This document shows, in pieces, positions 45,373 through 53,068 of a DNA stretch of 53,273 nt. The stretch is from assembly GCA_016285355.1 (NCBI GenBank), contig JAEEQP010000025.1, positions 1 to 53,273 on the forward strand, in the 5' to 3' direction. The stretch's first letter is position 1. Every line of letters begins with the position of its first letter. Source of the DNA: Bacteroidales bacterium. GTDB lineage: Bacteria > Bacteroidota > Bacteroidia > Bacteroidales > F082. The notes below the pieces were generated by a model. It made no database searches, had not been told where the DNA came from, and saw only the letters and a list, made by a program, of their open reading frames with translations. The position numbers and the translations under genes were made by a program.

Positions 45373-46545
45373 ATGAAAAAAGTAATGATTTTGCTGGCCG
45401 TCCTGCTCACCGCCAACGTGATGATGGCCCAAAAGAAAGACAGAACCGACGCCTACATGTACAACAAGAATGGCCAATACGAAAAGGCCATGGTTTCCAT
45501 TGAGAAATGCGTCAACCACGAACAGTTCCTGGGTATGAAGCCCAACGACCAGTCACAGGCTTGGTTGTATCGCGCTGCCATCTACCAGAACATCATCCAA
45601 TCGGGTGACGAGGCACTGCAGGCCAAGGCTCCCAACGCTTTGGAAGTCGTTTACGAATCGCTGATGAACTGCATGAAGAATCCCGAATTCCTTGAGGAAA
45701 ACAAGCAGGAAATCTACCAACGTGTTGGATCGGTCATGAACACCTATTATACTAAAGGTGCCGACGACTACAACGCAGGTAATTTTGCCGAAGCTGCTCC
45801 CATGTTCAAGAAGGCTTACGACATCGCCAAGTCATTAGGTAGCCCCGATGCCAACGACATGCTGAACCTTGCCGCCACTTCGGCTTTGAGAGCTGAAGAT
45901 TATAATACGGCTTTGAGCTACTTCTTGGAACTCAAGAACAACGGCGTGGACAATGTGGACATCTACAGACACCTCGCTGCCTGCTACAACGGTTTGGGCG
46001 ATGGCGAAAAGGCCATGGCAATGATTAACGCTGGCTTGGAGAAGAACCCTGGCGATGCTAACCTGATTCTTGAAAAGGTCAATGCTTACCTGAAGGAAGG
46101 CAAGGGTGCTGAAGCCATCGAAGACCTCAACAAGCTTCACGAACTCGATCCTGACAATGCCCAACTGCTCTTCGTGCTTGGTACCATCTATGGCGACGAG
46201 AACAATGCTGACGTGTTTGATTCTGACAAGGCGGTCAAGTATTATGAGGATGCCATCAAGATCAAACCTGACTATTACGATGCCATCTACAACCTTGGTG
46301 CTTTGTACATCACGATGTCGAACAAGCTGAAGGCTCAAGCCAACGAAATCACTGGTTTCTCGAAGGCTGAGGTTGAACAGTACAACAAACTCATCGGTGA
46401 TGCCGAAGAACTGCTCCGCACAGGTCTTCCCTACGTGAAGCAAGCCTACGAAGCCCAGCCTACGCCTGAAGTTAAGAATGTCTTGAAGACCATGTATGTG
46501 CAGCTCAAGATGAATGACGAAGCCAAGGCTTTGGACGAAGAATAA
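45373..46545 (+). CDS. periplasmic TPR-repeat protein
   Basis: 390 residues with a signal peptide of about 19 (TANVMMAQ). Five or six TPR units are visible: GADDYNAGNFAEAAPMFKKA, LRAEDYNTALSYFLELKNNG, AACYNGLGDGEKAMAMINAG, AYLKEGKGAEAIEDLNKLHE, AVKYYEDAIKIKPDYYDAIY and a last, interrupted one. It acts as a scaffold in the periplasm or at the envelope; the partner is not known. It follows gyrA by 55 bases without a promoter and ends in a strong terminator. C- and G-ending codons dominate, a sign of good expression. Confidence 0.85.
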   Translation: MKKVMILLAVLLTANVMMAQKKDRTDAYMYNKNGQYEKAMVSIEKCVNHEQFLGMKPNDQSQAWLYRAAIYQNIIQSGDEALQAKAPNALEVVYESLMNCMKNPEFLEENKQEIYQRVGSVMNTYYTKGADDYNAGNFAEAAPMFKKAYDIAKSLGSPDANDMLNLAATSALRAEDYNTALSYFLELKNNGVDNVDIYRHLAACYNGLGDGEKAMAMINAGLEKNPGDANLILEKVNAYLKEGKGAEAIEDLNKLHELDPDNAQLLFVLGTIYGDENNADVFDSDKAVKYYEDAIKIKPDYYDAIYNLGALYITMSNKLKAQANEITGFSKAEVEQYNKLIGDAEELLRTGLPYVKQAYEAQPTPEVKNVLKTMYVQLKMNDEAKALDEE

Positions 46546-46570
46546 AGATTTTACAATAATCAATCTATCG

Positions 46571-46598
46571 AGCCTCGGGGAAACCTGAGGCTTTTTTT
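46571..46598 (+). terminator. Rho-independent terminator after the TPR gene
   Basis: Stem AGCCTC / GAGGCT extended by GG/CC pairs (46571-46592), then seven Ts. Confidence 0.88.
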
Positions 46599-46693
46599 GT
46601 TTCGTCTTGTAGGACTGTCACCATTTGCAACCTTATGAGTTATGGTAGTGTCATCTTATTTTTATTGTTGTTGATAGATTTTCGCAAGATATG

Positions 46694-46724
46694 TTTCCTC
46701 AAACGAGAATTTCATTATCTTTGC
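46694..46724 (+). promoter_or_regulatory. promoter of the BspA-like T9SS gene
   Basis: TTTC 46694-46697, 18-base spacer, TATCTTTGC 46716-46724. It would make a 5' leader of about 310 bases. Confidence 0.6.
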
Positions 46725-46837
46725 CCCGACAAACAATCCAAAGTCTAACCAAACAATTATCGAATGAATACAGCGCATTGAGCGCATTGTCGGAAAGCGG
46801 AATATTAAAAACAGAATAGTTTAACTCCATGCTTTAT

Positions 46838-46949
46838 CTATAGAACTACCACTTCTAAACTCTTGTAAGCAAGTAAGTTGATGTTCATGTGTTTTCACAT
46901 GGACTTTACTTGTATGGTTGCAAGAGTGGGCTGTGGTAGGCCTCTATAG
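46838..46949 (+). ncRNA. long nested hairpin, candidate structured 5' leader
   Basis: Five helices in perfect nesting. P1 CTATAGA 46838-46844 with TCTATAG 46943-46949. P2 CTACCAC 46846-46852 with GTGGTAG 46933-46939. P3 ACTCTTG 46859-46865 with CAAGAGT 46921-46927. P4 CAAGTAA 46870-46876 with TTACTTG 46906-46912. P5 TTCATGTG 46884-46891 with CACATGGA 46896-46903, with a TTTT tip loop. This gives 36 pairs in 112 bases. No T tract follows, so it is not a plain terminator. I do not recognise the class. Confidence 0.5.
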
Positions 46950-47040
46950 ACGACTTAGAGTAAAATCCATGTTTTTTATGTCTCGCCCGAGAGAAAAAAA
47001 GGAAAACAAGAATAAATCAAATAATTAAAACCTATACATT

Positions 47041-50000
47041 ATGAAAGTAAAACATTTACATTGGAAAAGGTCGTTGCGTACTGTCCTGCTTGTCCTATTG
47101 CTGAATGTAGTAGGGATGACGAAAGAGTATGCCCAAAACCTTATCGTCAATGGCGATTTCGAATCCTATAATATTTATGGCCAAATTACCACTCCATCGT
47201 ATACGGATTATCAGCGGGTGAATGGCCCATACGTGGTTGAATTCGGCCATTATGTTATTGACAACACAACCAACGGACACGGTGGAGGTTATTTAGGTTG
47301 GCCTTCGGTTCAGGGACATGGTGGCTCAGGCAAATTCATGATGGTGAATGGCTATGGAGGCACCACCAATCCTACTAAAGTGGTCTGGAAGCAAACGGTT
47401 AATGTTACGCCAAATACCAATTATGATTTTTCGTGTATGGTGGTGAATTTGGCCCGGTCGTATTTCGGTATTAACTTAAATCCAGCCACTTTGCAGCTGA
47501 AAATCAATGGTGTGGCAGTCGGTGGCGAAAACCAGCTTCCACAAAACAATGAGTGGCAGGAGTGGACCCATACTTGGGAAAGCGGTACGGCTACCCAAGC
47601 CCTTATTGAAATCTATGATCATTATACTGGAGAAGGGGGACAAGGCGATGACTATGGCTTGGATGATATCTCCTTTATGGCACCTTATAGTAACAATATT
47701 ACTTTTGCTGATACCAACGTGAAAGCAATCTGTGTGGCCAACTGGGATACAAATGGAGATGGAGAATTGAGTTATGATGAGGCTGCCGCTGTGACTGATT
47801 TAGGTCAAGTGTTTAGGGATAACTCTACAATTACATCTTTTGATGAGTTGCGATATTTTACTGGATTGACTTCTCTTGGGGGCTATGCATTCTATCATTG
47901 TAGCGAATTGACTTCAATAGCCATCCCCAATTCCGTGATTACTATAGGCGATTATGCTTTCTGTAATTGCACTGGTTTTATAGGTGAATTGGTTATCCCT
48001 CAATCCGTGACAACAATAGGCAATAGTGCGTTTGCTAATTGCAAGCACTTTACTTCTATAATAAGTCTTCCCTCAACACCTCCTACATTGGGTAATGGTG
48101 CATTCGCCGTTTTCGGGATCTGGAACTATAGTACCTCCGTTTATGTTCCTTGTGGATTTGAAGATGCATATTCTTCTATGGTCTGGGGCGGTTTCAGCAA
48201 TTTTTTTGGATTGTGTGGAGGTACGGTCACCGTGACTGCCGAACCTGAAGAAGGCGGTATAGTGATAGGTGGTGGAATAATTGAAGCTGGGCAAACCTGC
48301 ACGGTGACAGCCTCAGCCAATGAGGGTTATGTTTTTGTCAACTGGACCAAAAATGGCTTAATTGCTTCCACGAATGCTGAATACACATTTTATGCGGCAG
48401 GAGACATGACTTTGGTGGCTCACTTTGTGCCAGAAGAGGGCAACATTGATTTCGCCGATGCCAATGTAAAAAGTATATGCATTAATCACTGGGATACTGA
48501 CGGTGATGGCGAATTGAGTTATGTGGAGGCTGCAGCCGTGACAAATTTGAGTAATTATTTCAGCGACAATGCAGAAATCATTTCCTTTGATGAATTACAG
48601 TATTTCATCGGATTAACGCTTATCAATATGATGGCTTTTCAGAATTGCAGTGGCATTTCTTCGATTTCCATTCCCAGCTCTGTAATTGGCATAGGTACTT
48701 ATGCATTTTATGGATGCAATACCCTTTCTTCAATTTCAATTCCATATTCAATAACGGATATTGGTTCAGTAGCATTTTATGGTTGTAGTGCACTTTCTTC
48801 GGTTTATTATACGGGTGATATTACACAATGGTGCAGGATTAATTTTTATTCATTAGGTAATCCATTATCCTTAGCCCATAATCTATATATTGATAACAAC
48901 CTTGTGACGGACTTGGTCCTTCCTGATGAAATAACAGAAATCAATAGCCAAGCTTTTTCAGGAGCGACATGTTTGACTTCTTTAACTTTCCCAAATTCTA
49001 TTACCTCAATTGGCGGTTCTGCGTTTTCTGGATGTGATGGCTTAACAGAAATAATGATGTTAGGAACAACTCCGCCATCTTTGGGAACCAGCGTTTTTAA
49101 TAATACCAACAACAGCCCAATTTATGTCCCCTATGAATCATTGAATGATTACAAAACAGCCACCAATTGGAGCAATTACGAAGACAGAATCTTTCCTATG
49201 GCCTACAAAACCATTTCTGGCTATGGAGAAGGCGAGGGCAACTGGCGTTTCATCGCTTCACCGATAGTGGAAAACACAGCTCCAGCAGCAGTAAACAACA
49301 TGATAACCGAATTGGCATACGACCTTTACGAATTCAACCAGTCGGCCACGGATGGAGAATGGCAAAACTACAAGGCTAATACCGAAGACTTTGTTTTGGA
49401 AAATGGTCAAGGCTACCTCTATGCCAATGCAGAAGATGTCAATATTATCTTCAAAGGTGCATTCAACGAGGACGACACGAAAGAAGTCAATCTTGTTTAC
49501 GATGCCAATGCAACCTTCGCTGGTTGGAACCTCGTGGGCAATCCGTTCCCTGTTAGTGCCTACGCCAACAAGAGTTATTACACGATGAATGAAGACGGTA
49601 CAGGCATCGAGCCTGTGGCGGTTTCAACTGCAATGGCTATTGCGCCTTGCACGGGTGTTATGGTGGAGGCGGAAGGAACAGGAGAGTCGGTCACTTTCAG
49701 TAAGACCGTGCCTGAAATGGCTGCCAATCAGGGTAATGTGCAAATCGCCTTAAGTCAGGTCGTTGATAGGGGTGGCGTTTCGACAGGCTCAACGGCCGCT
49801 GTTGATAAGGTCATCGTCAGCTTCAACATGGGCGATCAATTGGAGAAATTCGTCTTCAACCAAGGCAATGCGAACCTCAGCATCCCGCAAGGCGGCAAGG
49901 ACTTTGCCATTGCTTGTGCCGAGAAACAGGGCGAAATGCCTCTTAATTTCAAGACTGCGAAGAACGGCTCATATACGCTCAGTGTGAATGCCGAGAATGC

Positions 50001-50376
50001 GGAATTAGAATACCTGCACCTTATTGATAATTTGACAGGTGCGGATGTTGACCTGTTGGCCACGCCAAGTTATACCTTTGAGGTCAAGACATCAGATTAT
50101 GCTTCACGTTTCCGTTTGGTGTTCAATGCCAACGAGACAGACGGCCCTTCGACAGGCTCAAGGAGCTTTGCCTTTATCAGCAATGGAAACATTATTATCA
50201 CTGGTGCCGAGGCCGATGCTGTGTTGCAAATTGTGGATGAAATGGGACGTGTTCTTGTTTCGTTCAAGGGAGACGCGATGAATCGCGTCTCTACAGGCGG
50301 GATGACCCCAGGCGTGTATGTTCTCCGCCTCATTCAAGGTGAAAACATGAAGACGCAGAAGATTGTCGTGTGGTGA
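47041..50376 (+). CDS. T9SS-secreted BspA-like leucine-rich-repeat protein
   Basis: 1111 residues with a signal peptide (about 1-32). Order: jelly-roll-like domain (LIVNGDFESYN to DDYGLDDISF, about 33-215), shared with the adhesins at 15039 and 21323; dockerin-like calcium motif WDTNGDGELSYDEAA; BspA/LRR_5 repeats (TSIAIPNSVITIGDYAFCNC); a GGIVIGGGIIEAGQ bacterial repeat domain; a second copy of the WDTDGDGELSYVEAA and LRR unit; a GEGNWRFIASP domain; and a T9SS sorting domain near the end (LQIVDEMGRVLVSF, GVYVLRLI, TQKIVVW). Probably surface-exposed and binding host or matrix. Three DNA repeats lie inside it in frame. Confidence 0.87.
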   Translation: MKVKHLHWKRSLRTVLLVLLLNVVGMTKEYAQNLIVNGDFESYNIYGQITTPSYTDYQRVNGPYVVEFGHYVIDNTTNGHGGGYLGWPSVQGHGGSGKFMMVNGYGGTTNPTKVVWKQTVNVTPNTNYDFSCMVVNLARSYFGINLNPATLQLKINGVAVGGENQLPQNNEWQEWTHTWESGTATQALIEIYDHYTGEGGQGDDYGLDDISFMAPYSNNITFADTNVKAICVANWDTNGDGELSYDEAAAVTDLGQVFRDNSTITSFDELRYFTGLTSLGGYAFYHCSELTSIAIPNSVITIGDYAFCNCTGFIGELVIPQSVTTIGNSAFANCKHFTSIISLPSTPPTLGNGAFAVFGIWNYSTSVYVPCGFEDAYSSMVWGGFSNFFGLCGGTVTVTAEPEEGGIVIGGGIIEAGQTCTVTASANEGYVFVNWTKNGLIASTNAEYTFYAAGDMTLVAHFVPEEGNIDFADANVKSICINHWDTDGDGELSYVEAAAVTNLSNYFSDNAEIISFDELQYFIGLTLINMMAFQNCSGISSISIPSSVIGIGTYAFYGCNTLSSISIPYSITDIGSVAFYGCSALSSVYYTGDITQWCRINFYSLGNPLSLAHNLYIDNNLVTDLVLPDEITEINSQAFSGATCLTSLTFPNSITSIGGSAFSGCDGLTEIMMLGTTPPSLGTSVFNNTNNSPIYVPYESLNDYKTATNWSNYEDRIFPMAYKTISGYGEGEGNWRFIASPIVENTAPAAVNNMITELAYDLYEFNQSATDGEWQNYKANTEDFVLENGQGYLYANAEDVNIIFKGAFNEDDTKEVNLVYDANATFAGWNLVGNPFPVSAYANKSYYTMNEDGTGIEPVAVSTAMAIAPCTGVMVEAEGTGESVTFSKTVPEMAANQGNVQIALSQVVDRGGVSTGSTAAVDKVIVSFNMGDQLEKFVFNQGNANLSIPQGGKDFAIACAEKQGEMPLNFKTAKNGSYTLSVNAENAELEYLHLIDNLTGADVDLLATPSYTFEVKTSDYASRFRLVFNANETDGPSTGSRSFAFISNGNIIITGAEADAVLQIVDEMGRVLVSFKGDAMNRVSTGGMTPGVYVLRLIQGENMKTQKIVVW
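49778..49797 (+). repeat. interspersed repeat family A, copy in the BspA-like gene
   Basis: TTCGACAGGCTCA read as Ser-Thr-Gly-Ser (GGVSTGSTAAV), in a loop between two strands. Confidence 0.75.
50143..50166 (+). repeat. interspersed repeat family A, copy before the sorting domain
   Basis: GGCCCTTCGACAGGCTCA read as Gly-Pro-Ser-Thr-Gly-Ser, just before the sorting domain. Confidence 0.8.
50270..50295 (+). repeat. interspersed repeat family B inside the sorting domain
   Basis: A palindromic unit, GAGACGCGATGAATCGCGTC then TCTACA, read in frame as Asp-Ala-Met-Asn-Arg-Val-Ser-Thr in a loop between MGRVLVSF and GVYVLRL. Confidence 0.8.
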
Positions 50377-50404
50377 TTTTAGGTGATGCGGCACAAGACA
50401 GAAG

Positions 50405-50436
50405 GAAGTCGGCGAACAATCGTCGGCTTCTTTTTT
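50405..50436 (+). terminator. Rho-independent terminator of the BspA-like gene
   Basis: A 10-bp stem with two G-T pairs (50405-50414 with 50421-50430), a 6-base loop AACAAT, then six Ts. Confidence 0.85.
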
Positions 50437-50457
50437 GTGCAAAAAAACGCCCATTTT

Positions 50458-50488
50458 CTTGCACTTATATTAAAATTCCTATATTTGC
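50458..50488 (+). promoter_or_regulatory. promoter of the Nfn/GltA-type fusion gene
   Basis: CTTG 50458-50461, 18-base spacer, TATATTTGC 50480-50488; ATG at 50530. Confidence 0.55.
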
Positions 50489-50529
50489 ATGGATTTTTCC
50501 GCGAAAACTAACTCATATTTCATAATATC

Positions 50530-52800
50530 ATGTTCGAGATTTTACACAAAGAAACCTTCGCGGCTGAGACCTACCTCATGGATGTCTACGCGCCGCGTAT
50601 CGCGCATTCGGCTCTTCCCGGGCAGTTCCTCATCGTCAAGATGGAAGAGAACTCGGAGCGTATTCCGTTGACCATCAGTGACTACCATCGCGTCAGAGGA
50701 ACGGTGACCATCGTGTTCAAGGCCATTGGTGAATCCACCAAGAAGATGGCTGAATACAAGGAAGGCGACCGTTTTGCTGACATCGTCGGCCCCTTGGGCA
50801 AGCCCTCGGAGTTCGCCACGATGACGGCTGAGGAATTGCGTAAGCGTTCGTTCGTCTTTATCGGCGGCGGCGTGGGTATCGCCCCGATTTATCCCCAAGT
50901 GAAGTGGTTGAACGACCACGGTGCCACTGCTGACTGCATCATTGGTGCTCGTACCAAAGATTTGCTCATCTTCGAAAAGGAACTGGCTGAAGTCAGTAAC
51001 CTGTATGTTACCTCCGACGACGGCTCAACTGGTCGTAAGGGCTTGGTGACCGATGTGTTGCGTCAGCTCGTGGCCAGCGGCAAGCAGTATGATGAAGCCG
51101 TGGCTATCGGCCCCATGATTATGATGAAGTTCGCCACCAAGACTTGCGAGGAATTGGGCATCCGTTGCACGGTGTCGCTCAACTCGATTATGGTCGACGG
51201 TACAGGCATGTGCGGTGCCTGCCGTGTGAGTATCGCTGGCAAGACCAAGTTCACCTGCATCGACGGTCCTGAGTTCTTGGGTCGTGATGTCGACTTCGAT
51301 GGTGCCATGAAGCGTCAGGCCATGTACAACAATGTGGAAACGCGTAAGCAACTCGAAGCAGAGGAGAAAGCTGAAGGCCACAAGTGCCACATCGGCGGCA
51401 TCTCGGAAGAGACCTTTGATAAGAAAAAGCGTGTGCCTTGCCCGGAGCAAAAGCCTGAAATTCGTGCCCACAACTTCGATGAGGTCTGCTTGGGTTATTC
51501 GGCTGATATGGCCATTATGGAGGCCCAACGCTGCTTGAACTGCAAGAGCCCACAATGTGTGGCGCATTGCCCGGTGAATGTGAATATTCCTGGCTTCATT
51601 GCCCGTGTTGCCAAAGGCGACTTTGAGGGTGCCGCTGGTGTTATCAGCTGCGACTCGGCACTGCCGGCTGTCTGCGGTCGTGTTTGCCCACAGGAGACCC
51701 AATGTGAAGGCAGTTGTGTGATGGGCAAGAAGTTTGAGCCTATCGCCATCGGTAAATTGGAACGTTTCGTCGGCGACTATGCCATCGAACACGACCTGCA
51801 TTTCAGCAGCCAGAGTATTCCGAACGGTCATAAGGTTGCCATCATTGGTAGCGGTCCTTCTGGCCTGACCTGCGCTAAGGATTTGTTGTCCATGGGTTAC
51901 GATGTCACTATCTTCGAGGCTTTGCATGAGATGGGCGGCGTGTTGGTCTATGGTATTCCTTCGTTCCGTCTGCCTAAGGACACTGTCGTTAAGAAAGAAG
52001 TGGAGAGCGTGCGCAAGTTAGGTGCCAAGTTCGAGAAGGACGTGGTCGTCGGTCGCACCATCACCATCGACGAGCTGATGCACCGCGAGGGCTTCGAGGC
52101 TGTCTTCGTAGGTTCGGGTGCCGGTTTCCCGATGATGCTCAACGTGCCGGGCGAGAACCTCTGTGGTGTCGTTTCGGCCAACGAGTTCCTGACCCGCAAC
52201 AACCTGCTCTTCGCATACAAGGAAGGCTATGAGACCCCGAACTTCGTGGGTAAGAAGGTCGCTGTGGTCGGTGGTGGCAATGTGGCTATGGATGCTGCAC
52301 GTACCGCCTTGCGTCTCGGTGCCGAGGTGCATATCGTCTACCGCCGTTCCGAGGCCGAGTTGCCTGCGAGAGTGGAAGAGGTGCATCACGCCAAGGAAGA
52401 AGGCGTCATCTTTGACCTGTTGACGGCTCCTGTTGAAGTATTGGGTGATGAAAACGGCTGGGTGAAAGGCTTCAAGTGCGTGAAATGCGAACTTGGCGAG
52501 CCCGATGCTTCAGGCCGCAGAAGCCCTGTCCCGATTAAGGATTCAGAGTTTATTCTCGATGTCGACATGATCATCATGGCTTTGGGTACTTCACCCAACC
52601 CGCTGATTGGCAGTACGACCCGCAACCTCGATCTGAATAAGAAGGGTTGCATCGTGGCCGACGAGGTGGGTACGACCTCACGTCCTGGCATCTTCGCCGG
52701 AGGCGATGCCGTGAGCGGTGCCGCTACAGTCATTCTCGCCATGGGTGCCGGTAAGAAATCCGCCAAGGCGATTGACGAGTATATCAAGTCGCTGCATTGA
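50530..52800 (+). CDS. fused NfnA/DHOD-B-like and GltA/NfnB-like oxidoreductase
   Basis: 756 residues. The first 280 are a ferredoxin-NADP reductase-like module with FAD and NAD sites (GGGVGIAPIYPQ) and a [2Fe-2S] site (GTGMCGACRVS, then FTCIDGPEF). The rest is the small-subunit glutamate synthase type: two [4Fe-4S] motifs (CLNCKSPQCVAHCP and CGRVCPQETQCEGSC), an FAD fold (IIGSGPSGLTCAKDL), an NADPH fold (GGGNVAMDAARTA) and GIFAGGDAVSGAATV. In clostridia and thermophiles these are two subunits, NfnA and NfnB, which bifurcate electrons between NADH, ferredoxin and NADPH; here they are one chain, the common Bacteroidales annotation being bifunctional DHOD-B/glutamate synthase. Monocistronic, with its own promoter and terminator. 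Which reaction dominates is unknown. Confidence 0.9.
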   Translation: MFEILHKETFAAETYLMDVYAPRIAHSALPGQFLIVKMEENSERIPLTISDYHRVRGTVTIVFKAIGESTKKMAEYKEGDRFADIVGPLGKPSEFATMTAEELRKRSFVFIGGGVGIAPIYPQVKWLNDHGATADCIIGARTKDLLIFEKELAEVSNLYVTSDDGSTGRKGLVTDVLRQLVASGKQYDEAVAIGPMIMMKFATKTCEELGIRCTVSLNSIMVDGTGMCGACRVSIAGKTKFTCIDGPEFLGRDVDFDGAMKRQAMYNNVETRKQLEAEEKAEGHKCHIGGISEETFDKKKRVPCPEQKPEIRAHNFDEVCLGYSADMAIMEAQRCLNCKSPQCVAHCPVNVNIPGFIARVAKGDFEGAAGVISCDSALPAVCGRVCPQETQCEGSCVMGKKFEPIAIGKLERFVGDYAIEHDLHFSSQSIPNGHKVAIIGSGPSGLTCAKDLLSMGYDVTIFEALHEMGGVLVYGIPSFRLPKDTVVKKEVESVRKLGAKFEKDVVVGRTITIDELMHREGFEAVFVGSGAGFPMMLNVPGENLCGVVSANEFLTRNNLLFAYKEGYETPNFVGKKVAVVGGGNVAMDAARTALRLGAEVHIVYRRSEAELPARVEEVHHAKEEGVIFDLLTAPVEVLGDENGWVKGFKCVKCELGEPDASGRRSPVPIKDSEFILDVDMIIMALGTSPNPLIGSTTRNLDLNKKGCIVADEVGTTSRPGIFAGGDAVSGAATVILAMGAGKKSAKAIDEYIKSLH

Positions 52801-52820
52801 TAATGCGATTGTTTAGATGG

Positions 52821-52855
52821 AAAAAAATCCGCCAAAATGCTTGGCGGATTTTTTT
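52821..52855 (+). terminator. Rho-independent terminator after the fusion gene
   Basis: A 15-bp perfect stem AAAAAAATCCGCCAA / TTGGCGGATTTTTTT, loop AATGC. The A and T runs on each side make it usable in both directions, so it may also serve the convergent gene on the right. Confidence 0.92.
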
Positions 52856-52870
52856 GTTCATTGAATTTTG

Positions 52871-52919
52871 TGAGAATTTCGGCAAAACAACAGTAAATAA
52901 ATATGAGAATTTCGGCAAA
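52871..52919. repeat. 16-bp direct repeat
   Basis: TGAGAATTTCGGCAAA at 52871-52886 and again at 52904-52919, 33 bases start to start, in the gap after the terminator. Meaning unknown. Confidence 0.6.
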
Positions 52920-52987
52920 TGACCATGTTCTTGTGATTGAACTGGTTGTCAAGAAATCTGAGACCTAAAAAACTATTTTTTAGATTA

Positions 52988-53061
52988 TGTAGGGCTGCCC
53001 TATCAGGGCAGCCGCGTATGGGTTATCCCCAATGCGGCTGCCACGGTGTGACAGCCCTACA
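52988..53061. repeat. interspersed repeat family C, inverted pair
   Basis: A 74-bp element bounded by TGTAGGGCTG and its mirror (CAGCCCTACA), with inner GGCAGCC/GGCTGCC pairs. It is between two convergent genes, eight bases from the right-hand stop. A small AT hairpin (CTAAAAAA/TTTTTTAG, 52965-52983) precedes it. Confidence 0.75.
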
Positions 53062-53068
53062 AACAGGA

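Larger units (their letters stand above)
46599..47040 (+). other. 442-base gene-free region: decayed repeat, promoter, structured leader
   Basis: No reading frame of note. It holds a decayed piece of family C (TGTAGGACTGTCACC, 46608-46622), a promoter at 46694-46724, the direct repeat GCGCATTG (two copies near 46773-46792), and a long nested hairpin at 46838-46949. The last 50 bases are AT-rich and lead to the ATG at 47041. Confidence 0.7.

Noticed and set aside
46838..46949. An integron attC site or a retron msr-msd
   Set aside because: No integrase or reverse transcriptase is near, and the attC end boxes are not found.
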